From positions 1-57,423 of IMG/VR virus record IMGVR_UViG_3300030329_003887: a DNA stretch of 57,423 nt; one strand, 5' to 3'. Below are positions 33,835 through 41,671 of this stretch, piece after piece; the stretch's first letter is position 1, and every line of letters starts with the position of its first letter. The translations under genes were made by a program, and so were the position numbers. The stretch comes from a virus. The notes under the pieces are model-generated. The model saw nothing but the letters and a program-made list of their open reading frames with translations. It made no database searches and was not told where the DNA came from.

Positions 33835-35438
33835 TGGGTCTTGAATCCCCAACAATTAATGCAACTGTTTCTGGAACAACTACTGCTACAGTCGTAAATG
33901 CTGATGACTTGGAGGTAGATAGCGGAACCCTATCCATCGATGCCGACAATAATCGTGTTGGTATCAATACTACGTCGCCCGCCAAGACTCTCGGTGTAGA
34001 TGGCGATTTACATTTTCAGCCAACCGCAATTAGCACTTCACATATAACGACTGCAGGTTCGCTCGATATTCGTGCAGACAACAATATTAAAATCGGAACA
34101 GATGGGGCCGATAGTATTCGACTGGGAAGAGTTAATTCTACTGCAGTCAAGGTCCACCTACGTTCGGGCACAGATAACGACGTAGTAATCTCGAACAGTA
34201 AAGTTGGCATCGGAACAGATAGCCCATCCGAAGCCCTTCAGGTGGTGGGTAACGTAACACTATCTGGCGAGTTGGACGCTGCTACGCTAGACATTAGCGG
34301 CAATGCAGACATCGATGGCACGCTGGAAGCAGATGCAATCACTGTAGATGGTACTGCTTTAAATGAGTACATAGCAGATACTGTTGGTGCGATGGTTAGC
34401 AGCAACACAGAGAGCGGTATTACCGTAGCTTACCAAGATGCCGACAATACTCTCGACTTCACAGTTGGAACACTGAATCAGGACACTACTGGCACAGCAG
34501 CCATTGCGACTGCAGTTACTGTGGCAGATGAGTCGTCTGATACTAGCTGTAATGTCCTGTTTACCACGGCTGCAACAGGTAATCTGGAGCCAAAAAGCGG
34601 GACAAACCTTACATTCAATTCTTCTGATGGAACACTGACCGCTACAAACTTCGCCGGTACACTGACCACAGCCTCTCAAACTAATATTACTGGTGTTGGA
34701 ACTGTCAGTACAGGCACTTGGCAAGGAACAGCAATTGCTTCCGCATATCTTGATGCAGATACTGCCCACTTAAGCGGTACGCAGACATTTACAGGAGCAA
34801 AGACATTCGATGCCGACGTTATTATTTCAGGCACTACACCGCAACTGACAATCGGTGATGCTGGTGCAGAAGACACAATGTTGTTGTTCGATGGCAATGC
34901 ACAAGACTTTCGTATTGGTATTGATGACGGTTCAGATATGCTTGAGTTTGGTATCGGCAATGCCCATGGTACCACCACAACAATGGCTTTTGATGCGACC
35001 CAAAACATAGATGTTTTTAGGGCCATTAATTTAGACTCTGCTATTCCCGACAACAGCATTTGTGGAATTACAGCCGTGTTTACTGCTGGCGAATCCCTCA
35101 ATCGTGGAGACGTAGTTTACTTCAAGGCATCTGACTCAAAGATGTACAAGGTAAATATGACCGCTGGGAATGCAGACGCCATTCCCGCAGTTGCTATGGC
35201 TGGAGCAGACATTTCAGCAGATGCTTTGGGTAAGTTTGTTCTTCAAGGATTCGTTCACGATGCCGGTACATTCCCAACCTACACGGTGGCCGGAAGACTT
35301 TACGCCCCTGAAGCAGAGGGTCCGCCGACCCAAACTGCCCCATCGACAGACGGCGACTTAGTTCAAGTTATTGGTTGGGCTGTTACGGCAGATAAGATTT
35401 ATTTTAACCCAAGCCCAGATTACATTGAGGTTGCTTAA
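33834..35438 (+). CDS. Tail fibre-like protein (about 534 aa)
   Basis: Repetitive Thr/Ser/Asp-rich beta structure: N-terminal NNRVGINTTSPAKTLGVDGD and SKVGIGTDSPSEALQVVGNV are the 'VGIGT-SP-L-V-G' repeats typical of phage tail fibres and their trimeric shafts. Middle repeats LSGTQTFTGAKTFDADV; the C-terminal ~100 residues form a DUF2190-like head (AGESLNRGDVVYFKASDSKMYKV). ATG 33834 overlaps the previous stop; GTG 33831 is the alternative. The C-terminal region ends exactly one base into the next gene. Likely binds the host surface. Confidence 0.82.
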   Translation: MGLESPTINATVSGTTTATVVNADDLEVDSGTLSIDADNNRVGINTTSPAKTLGVDGDLHFQPTAISTSHITTAGSLDIRADNNIKIGTDGADSIRLGRVNSTAVKVHLRSGTDNDVVISNSKVGIGTDSPSEALQVVGNVTLSGELDAATLDISGNADIDGTLEADAITVDGTALNEYIADTVGAMVSSNTESGITVAYQDADNTLDFTVGTLNQDTTGTAAIATAVTVADESSDTSCNVLFTTAATGNLEPKSGTNLTFNSSDGTLTATNFAGTLTTASQTNITGVGTVSTGTWQGTAIASAYLDADTAHLSGTQTFTGAKTFDADVIISGTTPQLTIGDAGAEDTMLLFDGNAQDFRIGIDDGSDMLEFGIGNAHGTTTTMAFDATQNIDVFRAINLDSAIPDNSICGITAVFTAGESLNRGDVVYFKASDSKMYKVNMTAGNADAIPAVAMAGADISADALGKFVLQGFVHDAGTFPTYTVAGRLYAPEAEGPPTQTAPSTDGDLVQVIGWAVTADKIYFNPSPDYIEVA

Positions 35439-36685
35439 TGGCTGACTATGAAAAAGTCAGTAATGTTGCATCTGACGACATTGAAAAGGTCAACAATATT
35501 GCAAAAAGCAGTATTGAAAAGATCAATGGTTTAACTACACCCTCTGGCACTACTACTGCCACCCGATGGGTTGTTGGTATTCACAACGGCTTTGTAGCAT
35601 ACGCCGAAAACTCTGATCTTACGTCATGGACTTCTTATTCAAGCACTGATCATAGCAACACTGCGTATGATATTGGGTTTGGTAAGGACAATAGCGGAAA
35701 CGGTATTTATATCGTTACCCGAGATCATGATGACCGTGAGCTTGAAGTTTCTGGTACAGACGTAACTTCAACGGATAACTGGACTGAAGTTGATTTGTCT
35801 TCTGACTTAAGTAGTGTTCGACAACAATACGTGATTATGTGGGGCGCACGAGCCGATGGCACGGCTGCGGGAACCTGGATGTCAGCCGGGAAACAAAACG
35901 GTCAGCGGATTCACAGGTCTACTGACGGAGGAGCAAACTGGACAAATGTAGATTTGTCGGGCATTTCAAATCATGACGCCAACCGAGGCATCCAATCAAT
36001 GGCGTCGGACGGCCAAGGAAATTGGGCATTCGCTCAGGAAAATCGCTGGTATTATTCTACAAATGACGGAGCGAGTTTTTCTGCTACAACTCCAATTACC
36101 TCGGATGTTCCGGGTCAGTCCCGTGGCGTCGTGTTCACAAATAATAGTTGGGTTTGGATCTACAGCCGATCCAGCCAAATTTATGTTCGCTCATGCGCTG
36201 CATCAGATATTACTGATTGGAGTGATGAGGTTAGACCTGAGTTAACGTATAACAAAGCGACAACGGATGGTTCTGGAACAGCCGACACAACTGTGCATCC
36301 GTTAAATCCAAGCAATACAAATGAGCAACGAGCAAGCGTGTGTGCTGCAAACGGTCGCGTGTGTTTTGCGACTACAAATGACCAAGAAATCTTTTACTTC
36401 GACGTTGACGGTAAAACAATCAGCAACCTGAACGGTAAAAAGTTTTCCGCTCATGGTGGAGGCCATGCATACGCTGGAGTCACTAACTTCGACGCAGCCG
36501 ACACGATGCAGGACATTGCAACAGACGGCACCACATGGATTGTGGTTTGTAAGGATGGGGATGCGTTTAAGAGCACCGACAACGCCGTGTCTTGGTCGTC
36601 AATTGTAACTGGGTTTGATGGTGGTGATGTTGCTGCTACAGATGACTGGAAAGCAATCACTTGTGACGTAGTCTTACCACTTTAA
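35438..36685 (+). CDS. Fibre-associated beta-propeller protein with Asp-box repeats (415 aa)
   Basis: The N-terminus has three short repeats of the type VSNVASDDIEKVNNIAKSSI then EKINGL, a connector seen in marine phage fibre proteins. The rest is a BNR/sialidase-like propeller with Asp-box motifs STDGGANWTNV, STNDGASFSA and STDNAVSWSSI. No catalytic Arg triad or Glu pair of sialidases is evident, so glycan binding is more likely than hydrolysis. It starts within the stop of the fibre gene and probably forms part of the same receptor-binding apparatus. Confidence 0.8.
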   Translation: MADYEKVSNVASDDIEKVNNIAKSSIEKINGLTTPSGTTTATRWVVGIHNGFVAYAENSDLTSWTSYSSTDHSNTAYDIGFGKDNSGNGIYIVTRDHDDRELEVSGTDVTSTDNWTEVDLSSDLSSVRQQYVIMWGARADGTAAGTWMSAGKQNGQRIHRSTDGGANWTNVDLSGISNHDANRGIQSMASDGQGNWAFAQENRWYYSTNDGASFSATTPITSDVPGQSRGVVFTNNSWVWIYSRSSQIYVRSCAASDITDWSDEVRPELTYNKATTDGSGTADTTVHPLNPSNTNEQRASVCAANGRVCFATTNDQEIFYFDVDGKTISNLNGKKFSAHGGGHAYAGVTNFDAADTMQDIATDGTTWIVVCKDGDAFKSTDNAVSWSSIVTGFDGGDVAATDDWKAITCDVVLPL

Positions 36686-36701
36686 CGATTAAGGATTCTT
36701 C

Positions 36702-37073
36702 ATGGCACTCACTGTTACTGGATTCACCTCTAATACTCTCCCATACAAACTTGTGATGGAAGATGGCACAAGTCAGAGTTCGGCTGTGTCTTTTAATGGC
36801 AATGTCACGGGGACTTCTGGCAGCTTGTTTTCAATCAATATTGTGAACAACAGCAACAAAAACTATCTGAAGATTTGGGTAGGGGCCTCTGCCGCATATT
36901 CAGATGATCCCGATGTAAAAATTGAAATCTTAGCTTCACAAACTGAAGAAATCATTATCCCGAGCGGTCTACCTTTTACTGAGCTGAGCTTTATGGTCAC
37001 CCAAACTTCTGCTTCGGGCAGTAGTCAAACAGCTCCGGGCAACTCAGCTTTAGTTAAGCTTGTCACTTCGTAG
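36702..37073 (+). CDS. Tandem paralogue 1 of a ~125-aa beta protein family
   Basis: First of four neighbouring related genes (with 37082, 37690, 38073). Shared plan: NNSNKNYLKIWVGASAAYSD, then a strand, an 'IIPSGLPFTELSFMVT' turn and a C-terminal LVKLVTS. Small all-beta, cysteine-free. Probably repeated tip or decoration subunits added to fibre or capsid; the family is not one I can name. Confidence 0.78.
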   Translation: MALTVTGFTSNTLPYKLVMEDGTSQSSAVSFNGNVTGTSGSLFSINIVNNSNKNYLKIWVGASAAYSDDPDVKIEILASQTEEIIIPSGLPFTELSFMVTQTSASGSSQTAPGNSALVKLVTS

Positions 37074-37081
37074 GAGCTACC

Positions 37082-37486
37082 ATGGCATTCACCACAACTA
37101 CTTTATCCAATCCCGTTGGGAGTACGATTTACATCGACTCCGATGCCAACGCTACTGTTGAAGTCGTAGCTACAAGCGCAAAGACCGCATACCAACTCTA
37201 TATTAATAATGCGGGCAATGATGCCCCATGTTGGGTTCGGGTCCACAACAACACGGCAGCAACACCGGGCACCACAGAAGAAGACTTTAAGTTTTACGCG
37301 CCTGCTTCAGCAGCAATCAGCTATGTCATCCCGACAGGTTTAGGTTTCAGTGCGGGAATCTGTGTCTGGGCGACTGCTGCTGGGACAACCGTAGCCAACA
37401 ATGTCAGTTCAACGACTACAGGAAAAGCGGTTGGAGACACGACTGCTCCAGAAAATGCTGTAGAAATCCGCCTCCACACTTCATAG
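37082..37486 (+). CDS. Tandem paralogue 2 of a ~125-aa beta protein family
   Basis: 134 aa with YQLYINNAGNDAPCWVRVHN, then PGTTEEDFKFYAPASA, then IPTGLGFSAGICVWATA and a terminal EIRLHTS, aligning in order with the other three copies. ATG 9 nt after the previous stop with GGAG. The copies have diverged strongly, so the duplication is old or diversifying selection has acted. Confidence 0.78.
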   Translation: MAFTTTTLSNPVGSTIYIDSDANATVEVVATSAKTAYQLYINNAGNDAPCWVRVHNNTAATPGTTEEDFKFYAPASAAISYVIPTGLGFSAGICVWATAAGTTVANNVSSTTTGKAVGDTTAPENAVEIRLHTS

Positions 37487-37494
37487 GTGATTCC

Positions 37495-37686
37495 ATGAAA
37501 GATATTATTAATTCTCTTTTTTGTTCTCAGAAGCGTATCTCTTGGCGTCGGCTTGCTGTTCTGGCTCTTGGCACTGGGCTGCTTGCTCTCGGTATGCTTG
37601 CTTCGGAGCAATGGCTGTACTTAGCCTTGGCTTACATTGCCGGTGACTCCGCAGAAAAAGCCATGGCTGCAATCTCAAAGAAGTGA
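37495..37686 (+). CDS. Small two-span membrane protein, possible holin (63 aa)
   Basis: Hydrophobic spans RLAVLALGTGLLALGMLA and QWLYLALAYIAGDSA, with a basic N-terminus (KRISWRR) and a Lys-Lys end. Short size and two spans fit a class II holin or other lysis-membrane protein. It lies inside the set of four beta-paralogues rather than with the endolysin 2 kb downstream, so the holin call is only likely. Confidence 0.65.
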   Translation: MKDIINSLFCSQKRISWRRLAVLALGTGLLALGMLASEQWLYLALAYIAGDSAEKAMAAISKK

Positions 37687-37689
37687 CGA

Positions 37690-38070
37690 ATGACCCTAAA
37701 GGCAACAGCGTTTGATGCTGCTCTGGATTTTAAGATTATCCAGCAGGATGACTGCGTCAATACAGCAAATGTGAATGTTGCTGGTGGCCCATGCCGACTA
37801 CTGTATTTTGAGATCGATAACCAAGGTGGCGCTGCTCCATGCTTTCTGCGAATCTTTGACGGAGAAGCGGTAACGGTCGGATCCACTACCCCAGAAATGA
37901 CTTTCAAATGCTTGGCTGAAGACGTCTCTAAAGTCGCCATTCCAAATGGTAAGCATTTTAAGAACCTTACTTTCTGGGCAACCCGAAACGCTACACCCAC
38001 AGACAACACTGCCCCCTCAATGAGTGGCAGCAATAAACTGCTGGTAACCATTATTGTTCAGCCGGATTAA
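37690..38070 (+). CDS. Tandem paralogue 3 of a ~125-aa beta protein family
   Basis: 126 aa: CRLLYFEIDNQGGAAPCFLRIFDG, VGSTTPEMTFKCLAED, IPNGKHFKNLTFWATRNA, ending LLVTIIVQPD. It aligns in order with copies 2 and 4, and has two extra cysteines. It follows the membrane-protein stop by 3 nt and lies in the same reading block as the lysis genes. Confidence 0.78.
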   Translation: MTLKATAFDAALDFKIIQQDDCVNTANVNVAGGPCRLLYFEIDNQGGAAPCFLRIFDGEAVTVGSTTPEMTFKCLAEDVSKVAIPNGKHFKNLTFWATRNATPTDNTAPSMSGSNKLLVTIIVQPD

Positions 38071-38072
38071 GT

Positions 38073-38444
38073 ATGCCCCATAGTACTGCTACAACTCCGA
38101 CTGCCTTAGCTGGAACTCTCGTCACCATAGAGTGTAATGCTTCAGCAGAAAACAATGTCTCTAATGATAGTTCAGGAAAGCTCTACCAAATAAAGGCAGA
38201 CAACTCCCTGAACACAGACCTGCCTGCTTACGTGAAAATCGTAGATGCAGCAAGCGCAACTGTTGGAACAACAAATCCAGATATTATGATTGAAGTCCCA
38301 GCGGGAGAGACCGCGCATTACCTATTTGAGGCTGGTTGGACTTATTCTTCCGGATTGTCAGTCTGGTGTACATCTGGTCCTGAGTCCATTAGTAACTCTC
38401 CCATGGGCAATTCTGTTTCCGTTGCCCTGTTAGCATCGACGTGA
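38073..38444 (+). CDS. Tandem paralogue 4 of a ~125-aa beta protein family
   Basis: 123 aa: KLYQIKADNSLNTDLPAYVKIVD, VGTTNPDIMIEVPAGET, WTYSSGLSVWCTSG, ending VSVALLAST. The motif VG(S/T)T-x-P-(D/E) is most clearly shared with copy 3. Ends the virion block before the membrane and lysis genes. Confidence 0.78.
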   Translation: MPHSTATTPTALAGTLVTIECNASAENNVSNDSSGKLYQIKADNSLNTDLPAYVKIVDAASATVGTTNPDIMIEVPAGETAHYLFEAGWTYSSGLSVWCTSGPESISNSPMGNSVSVALLAST

Positions 38445-38451
38445 GGTAGTT

Positions 38452-38694
38452 TTGGATGGTGTATTCCCCATTTTGGGTGCCCTCATATTGGGAATCTTTA
38501 CGCTCATATTCGCAAAGAAAACTTCCAAGAAAGAGGCGAAGCCCATGGTTCCGCCCAAGAACACTGCTGCTGAAATTGCTGGCGAAGCTGTCCAGCAAAC
38601 TTTCGAGGAAGAGGTAGCCCGAATCAAGAAAGCTAAAGAGGGAGACGACGCAGCGTCAGCTCTTGCTGATCTGGGCAATGCGAGAAAAAGATGA
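38452..38694 (+). CDS. Small membrane-anchored coiled-coil protein (80 aa)
   Basis: TTG start at 38452 with GAGGT 5 nt upstream; the ATG at 38456 is in another frame and the next in-frame ATG would remove the membrane span. N-terminal span VFPILGALILGIFTLIFA followed by KKTSKKEAK and an acidic helical tail. Possibly a lysis (inner spanin or antiholin) or membrane accessory; uncertain. Confidence 0.62.
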   Translation: MDGVFPILGALILGIFTLIFAKKTSKKEAKPMVPPKNTAAEIAGEAVQQTFEEEVARIKKAKEGDDAASALADLGNARKR

Positions 38695-39128
38695 TCTTCT
38701 TTCTCCTTTCAGCCGCTTTGGCCGGTCCACTTTTAGAGCGCCCGCCCGTAGGGGAAGCTGTAAAAGGACAGTGCAATAAGGTATACCCTGTCCAGAAAGG
38801 TAAGCCTTTGCCCGCCCAAGTTGTGGGGCAGGATGGGACACCCAATTGTTACGCAGTTCTAGTCCCACTCTCTGATTACTCAGATCTTTTGGCGACAGAA
38901 GTCTGGGCAACGTCGATTGCGCAACAATACCAAATAGATACGACAGTGTTGAAGTCTGATATTGATTGGTATAAAGCCAAGTTGGAACTGGAAACTAAGC
39001 CCTCACCATGGCTGGAAAGACCAGCAACACAGCGTTGGCTTGGTAGAATAGAAACGATAGTGGTCGTCGGAGTTGTCACCGCTGGGTTAGGGACTACTTA
39101 CTACTACGCGGCAGGGGCAGGAAAATGA
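38691..39128 (+). CDS. Lysis-region protein with signal-like N-terminus and C-terminal membrane span (145 aa)
   Basis: N-terminal hydrophobic start MIFFLLSAALAGPLL, a globular middle with two cysteines (GQCNKVYPVQKGKPLP and PNCYAVLVPLSDYSDLL) and a C-terminal span IETIVVVGVVTAGLGTTYYYAAG. Overlaps neighbours by 4 bp on each side (ATGA type). The order just before an endolysin-like gene fits a spanin/holin class protein, but I cannot place it in a known family. Confidence 0.65.
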   Translation: MIFFLLSAALAGPLLERPPVGEAVKGQCNKVYPVQKGKPLPAQVVGQDGTPNCYAVLVPLSDYSDLLATEVWATSIAQQYQIDTTVLKSDIDWYKAKLELETKPSPWLERPATQRWLGRIETIVVVGVVTAGLGTTYYYAAGAGK

Positions 39129-39412
39129 ACTTCAAAGACTTTATTGTTCCCACAATCACTGTGGTATTTGCTGCCGGAGTTTCTTTTGCTTCATTTGAAT
39201 CTGCAGCAAAAGACACAGAAGAGCTGGATAAGCGGGTCACCAATCTCGAATCTAAGTCAGGAAAACAAGAAGTTGTAGACCTGAAAATCGAAGGCGTTGA
39301 GAAGCGGCTCGATAAGATGGAAGACCTGATGGCCAAGATGTTGGAAGTTCAACAACAACAAGCGATTAATCAAGCCAAGATTTGCTCAGCTACAAACGCC
39401 GACTGTGACTGA
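39125..39412 (+). CDS. Inner-spanin-like protein (95 aa)
   Basis: Single N-terminal span (FIVPTITVVFAAGVSFASF) followed by a long charged coiled coil (DTEELDKRVTNLESKSGKQE ... EKRLDKMEDLMAKMLEVQQQQ) and a C-terminal cysteine pair region (KICSATNADCD). Membrane anchor plus periplasmic coil is the i-spanin design. Its stop is adjacent to and overlaps the endolysin-like gene start by one base. Confidence 0.68.
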   Translation: MNFKDFIVPTITVVFAAGVSFASFESAAKDTEELDKRVTNLESKSGKQEVVDLKIEGVEKRLDKMEDLMAKMLEVQQQQAINQAKICSATNADCD

Positions 39413-39987
39413 TGCGCCCATTCTTATTGGACTATGTTGCCTCTCTTGGGCATGCCGTATTTGAGAAGGGCCATTACAACCTGAATATTATTGGCATCCG
39501 CAGCAAAGATCATAAAGCGAATAGTTTCGATGATCGCATCTGCGTAGTCTTTAAGGATGAACAGGGCTGGGTCACACGTACTTGGGAATGTACAACAGAA
39601 CCGGGCAAATACTGGCTTGAGAATCCCAGTAATATCAATGGAACTGCTATCCTAGTACCGGGTCAATATCGTTCTGTCTGGAAGATCGATAAGCACCAAG
39701 GGAAATATGATGCGCTCTGCCAACGAAACGGCCCGGTCAGGACTTACCGAGATAGCAATAAAGACAGCATTATTGATGCTGATGTACAGTCTATTACTGA
39801 AGGCTGGTATGGAATCAATATCCACAAGGCTGGATCCGCGTCAACGCAAGTAGATAGATGGTCCGCAGGCTGCCAAGTGTTTAGCCACAGTGCAGACTTT
39901 GAAGAGTTCATGAGTATCTGCTATGCAGCAAAGAGTAAATGGGGCAATAGTTTTAGCTATACCTTGATTGATGAGCCGGAGTTTTAA
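39412..39987 (+). CDS. Putative endolysin with YkuD/L,D-transpeptidase-like active site (191 aa)
   Basis: The motif GINIHKAGS...WSAGCQVF places H138, S151 and C154 in the His-x(12-17)-Ser-x-Gly-Cys arrangement of the YkuD (L,D-transpeptidase) fold, where Cys is the nucleophile acting on peptidoglycan peptides; here SHGC is SAGC. No signal peptide, consistent with release by a holin. It is surrounded by membrane and spanin-like genes. The reaction (transpeptidase, carboxypeptidase or hydrolase) cannot be told from sequence; a muramidase motif is absent. Confidence 0.68.
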   Translation: MRPFLLDYVASLGHAVFEKGHYNLNIIGIRSKDHKANSFDDRICVVFKDEQGWVTRTWECTTEPGKYWLENPSNINGTAILVPGQYRSVWKIDKHQGKYDALCQRNGPVRTYRDSNKDSIIDADVQSITEGWYGINIHKAGSASTQVDRWSAGCQVFSHSADFEEFMSICYAAKSKWGNSFSYTLIDEPEF

Positions 39988-40296
39988 GTGGAAGCCCTCA
40001 TAGACACATTATTGTCAGGGGGCCACTTAGGAGTTTTTGCTGCCTTTTTGGTGTATCAGTTTATGGCAATGCAGAAACGCCTCGACAAACTGGTCAATGG
40101 ATTCCAAGAACAACTGGATGAAATCCGAAAAGAGTATGAAGCTCGATCAGAAAAGATGCGTGAACGCTATGACCGAGTCATCCAAGAGTACAGAGACAAC
40201 GCCGATAATCAGTCAAAAGATTTCCTGATTACACGGACCAAAGTCCATAATGATATCGTAGCTAAACTAGACCGACTCATAGAGAAGGCCAAGTAG
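39988..40296 (+). CDS. Membrane-anchored coiled-coil lysis-region protein (102 aa)
   Basis: GTG start directly after the endolysin stop (TAAGTG). N-terminal span GGHLGVFAAFLVYQFMAMQ, then a long coiled coil (EQLDEIRKEYEARSEKMRER...). Another spanin- or holin-accessory type protein; last gene of the rightward block. Its TAG abuts the TAG of the convergent leftward gene as TAGCTA. Confidence 0.7.
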   Translation: MEALIDTLLSGGHLGVFAAFLVYQFMAMQKRLDKLVNGFQEQLDEIRKEYEARSEKMRERYDRVIQEYRDNADNQSKDFLITRTKVHNDIVAKLDRLIEKAK

Positions 40297-40581
40297 CTAC
40301 AGTTTTGAGAACTCTTGGATTGTTCGGTATCGGAGTTCTCCGCCGACATCATCCTTGAGACAATGCTGCAGACCTTTAGAGTCTACGCCTTTGTGACGCC
40401 CCAGTTGGGCCAATGCTGCGTTGAGGCTTTCTTCTGAAGAGAAAGAAAGTGTACCACTTCGCCGACCTCCAACGACCTCGACCTTGAATAGCTCAACCTT
40501 TGGGGCAGCTTTTTTCTTTGCGGGGGCCTTTTTCTTTGCAGGCGCTTTTTTCTTTGCAGGTGCTTTTTTTGGGTCAGGCAT
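40297..40581 (-). CDS. Histone-H1-like basic repeat protein (94 aa)
   Basis: Starts MPDPKKAPAKKKAPAKKK with three to four APAKKK repeats (18-nt tandem repeats, about 40504-40570), then a globular part VELFKVEVVGGRRSGTLSFSSEESLNAAL. ATG 40581 has GAGGAAAG upstream; the longer frame has no ribosome site. Lys/Ala/Pro tails of this kind bind DNA electrostatically, so it may be a nucleoid-like DNA-binding protein. Last leftward gene, ending back-to-back with the rightward block. Confidence 0.75.
   Translation of the reverse strand: MPDPKKAPAKKKAPAKKKAPAKKKAAPKVELFKVEVVGGRRSGTLSFSSEESLNAALAQLGRHKGVDSKGLQHCLKDDVGGELRYRTIQEFSKL
40504..40570 (-). repeat. 18-bp tandem repeats coding APAKKK
   Basis: Consecutive near-identical 18-nt units (plus strand gcaggcgcttttttctttg type) encoding the basic tail of the H1-like protein. 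Homopolymer-rich and likely to expand or shrink by slippage. Confidence 0.78.
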
Positions 40582-40622
40582 AATACTTTCCTCGTGTGCA
40601 AGAATAACATAAAAGGATAAAA

Positions 40623-40662
40623 GCCCCAACCCTTGTCCATTCAACAAAACAAAGGTTGGGGC
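40623..40662 (-). terminator. Hairpin terminator upstream of the H1-like gene
   Basis: Perfect 9-bp stem GCCCCAACC/GGTTGGGGC, followed on the minus strand by TTTTATCCTTTT. It separates the H1-like gene from the leftward operon, so that gene probably has its own promoter or is read only by readthrough. Confidence 0.62.
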
Positions 40663-40705
40663 ACCTGTTACCACAATACTTCTACTCCTACAGGAAGGAG
40701 GTGGG

Positions 40706-40732
40706 AAAAAGCTGGGAACTACAAACCCCAGC
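40706..40732 (-). terminator. Intrinsic terminator of the leftward replication operon
   Basis: Minus strand GCTGGG, 10-nt loop, CCCAGC, then TTTTT: a standard rho-independent terminator. With the hairpin at 40623 it makes a double stop for leftward transcription. Confidence 0.72.
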
Positions 40733-40840
40733 GGATGAGAGAGATCGTTGTGATTACCGATGTTCCCTGATCCTCTATGCGAAACTATCTTAAGGCTTCT
40801 CTGATCAATATGGCGGACAGATTTTGACCGAAAGCCCCAA

Positions 40841-40911
40841 CCCCCTACCCGGTGGGAATCAGTTCAGTACCATTCCCTGCTTTGAAGATACTGAATGACG
40901 TGGGTAGGGGG
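40841..40911 (-). ncRNA. Long stem with alternative inner pairings after the last operon gene
   Basis: Perfect 10-bp outer stem CCCCCTACCC/GGGTAGGGGG (40841-40850 with 40902-40911) with two mutually exclusive inner pairings: TTCAGTA/TACTGAA, or GGGAAT/ATTCCC. It lies 17 nt beyond the stop of the 85-aa gene in a 346-bp gene-free spacer (40582-40927). It could be a stable 3' end, an ncRNA or a switch; no evidence of transcription. Confidence 0.4.
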
Positions 40912-40927
40912 AAGGGGAGACGGATAA

Positions 40928-41185
40928 CTATCCAACTAAAATACGCATTGACCTGTACAGCGCAATCTTCCCATTTTCAGTCGGATAGATTCGATCCTCC
41001 TTACTAGAGATTAGGTTCCGCCTTTGAAGTGATCGAACATTTTCAATGATGTTGGCTTTTTCTTGTTCAGTGTCTTCAATGATTCCACTTACGGTCCAGT
41101 ATCCCGGTTCAGACACGGCATAACTAAGAACCATTTGGGCTAGAGACCCACGTAAGACAAATCTCTGGCCAACTTTTGGAGCCAT
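40928..41185 (-). CDS. Small winged-helix-like protein (85 aa)
   Basis: Helical N-terminus, then SGIIEDTEQEKANIIENVRS-LQRRNLISSKEDRIYPTENG, the helix-helix-wing pattern of small winged-helix DNA-binding domains. Start: ATG 41185 lies one base after the upstream stop; an in-frame GTG 41200 inside the upstream gene is the alternative and neither has a strong ribosome site. Last gene of the replication operon; perhaps a regulator. Confidence 0.62.
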   Translation of the reverse strand: MAPKVGQRFVLRGSLAQMVLSYAVSEPGYWTVSGIIEDTEQEKANIIENVRSLQRRNLISSKEDRIYPTENGKIALYRSMRILVG

Positions 41186-41186
41186 C

Positions 41187-41456
41187 TCAGGCTTCTGCAC
41201 CCTGCAACATTAATAGCGTAATAAACAAACCACCCAACCTATCGATTGCATCACTGGGGCACTCAGAAGAATCATACTCGACTGACACTAAAACTTTATC
41301 ATTGGCAACTAACGAGAAGCCACAAAGTTTTCGGTATTTTGTAAGAAATTCTACTTTTGCTCCAGAGAGTTTCTCTAACTTAGCGATCAGAGTAAGGGCG
41401 TATCCCCAATCGCTGAGCTGGGAGTTTAAACCTAAACATTCAAAAGCTTTCATCAT
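41187..41456 (-). CDS. Small hypothetical protein (89 aa)
   Basis: Not recognised. ATG 41456 overlaps the TGA of the gene before it (ATGATGA), so translation is coupled. Mixed alpha/beta with one central hydrophobic strand (GFSLVANDKVLVSVEYDS) and no metal or nucleotide motif. Part of a run of small genes after the SMC-like ATPase. Confidence 0.65.
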   Translation of the reverse strand: MMKAFECLGLNSQLSDWGYALTLIAKLEKLSGAKVEFLTKYRKLCGFSLVANDKVLVSVEYDSSECPSDAIDRLGGLFITLLMLQGAEA

Positions 41457-41671
41457 GATTCTCTTAATCTTTCCATCCCCTTTAAGAGCAGCTCCGCAAC
41501 CTCGGTCAACTCTTGGGCACTGTCTTCGATATCAAGCATGTTCATAGCTGCCTCTGTTAGCCTCCCGGCTTTGTCTACAGATTTAAGCATGACGCATACA
41601 GGGCACCGATGCGGATGGTCTTGAAAAACAATAACCATGCCCTTGTGTCGGTCGCAACTATGAAGAGACAT
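41453..41671 (-). CDS. Small zinc-binding protein coupled to the SMC-like ATPase (72 aa)
   Basis: SLHSCDRHKG...HRCPVCVMLKS: C-x2-H and C-x2-C knuckles form a zinc ribbon; the rest is a helical acidic tail. ATG 41671 overlaps the ATPase stop (TGATG) with GGAGGG upstream; the in-frame start further upstream is inside the ATPase gene. Likely an accessory of the ATPase; inferred from coupling. Confidence 0.7.
   Translation of the reverse strand: MSLHSCDRHKGMVIVFQDHPHRCPVCVMLKSVDKAGRLTEAAMNMLDIEDSAQELTEVAELLLKGMERLRES

Noticed and set aside
40504-40570. CRISPR-like short repeats
   Set aside because: In-frame tandem 18-nt coding units for APAKKK without unique spacers.
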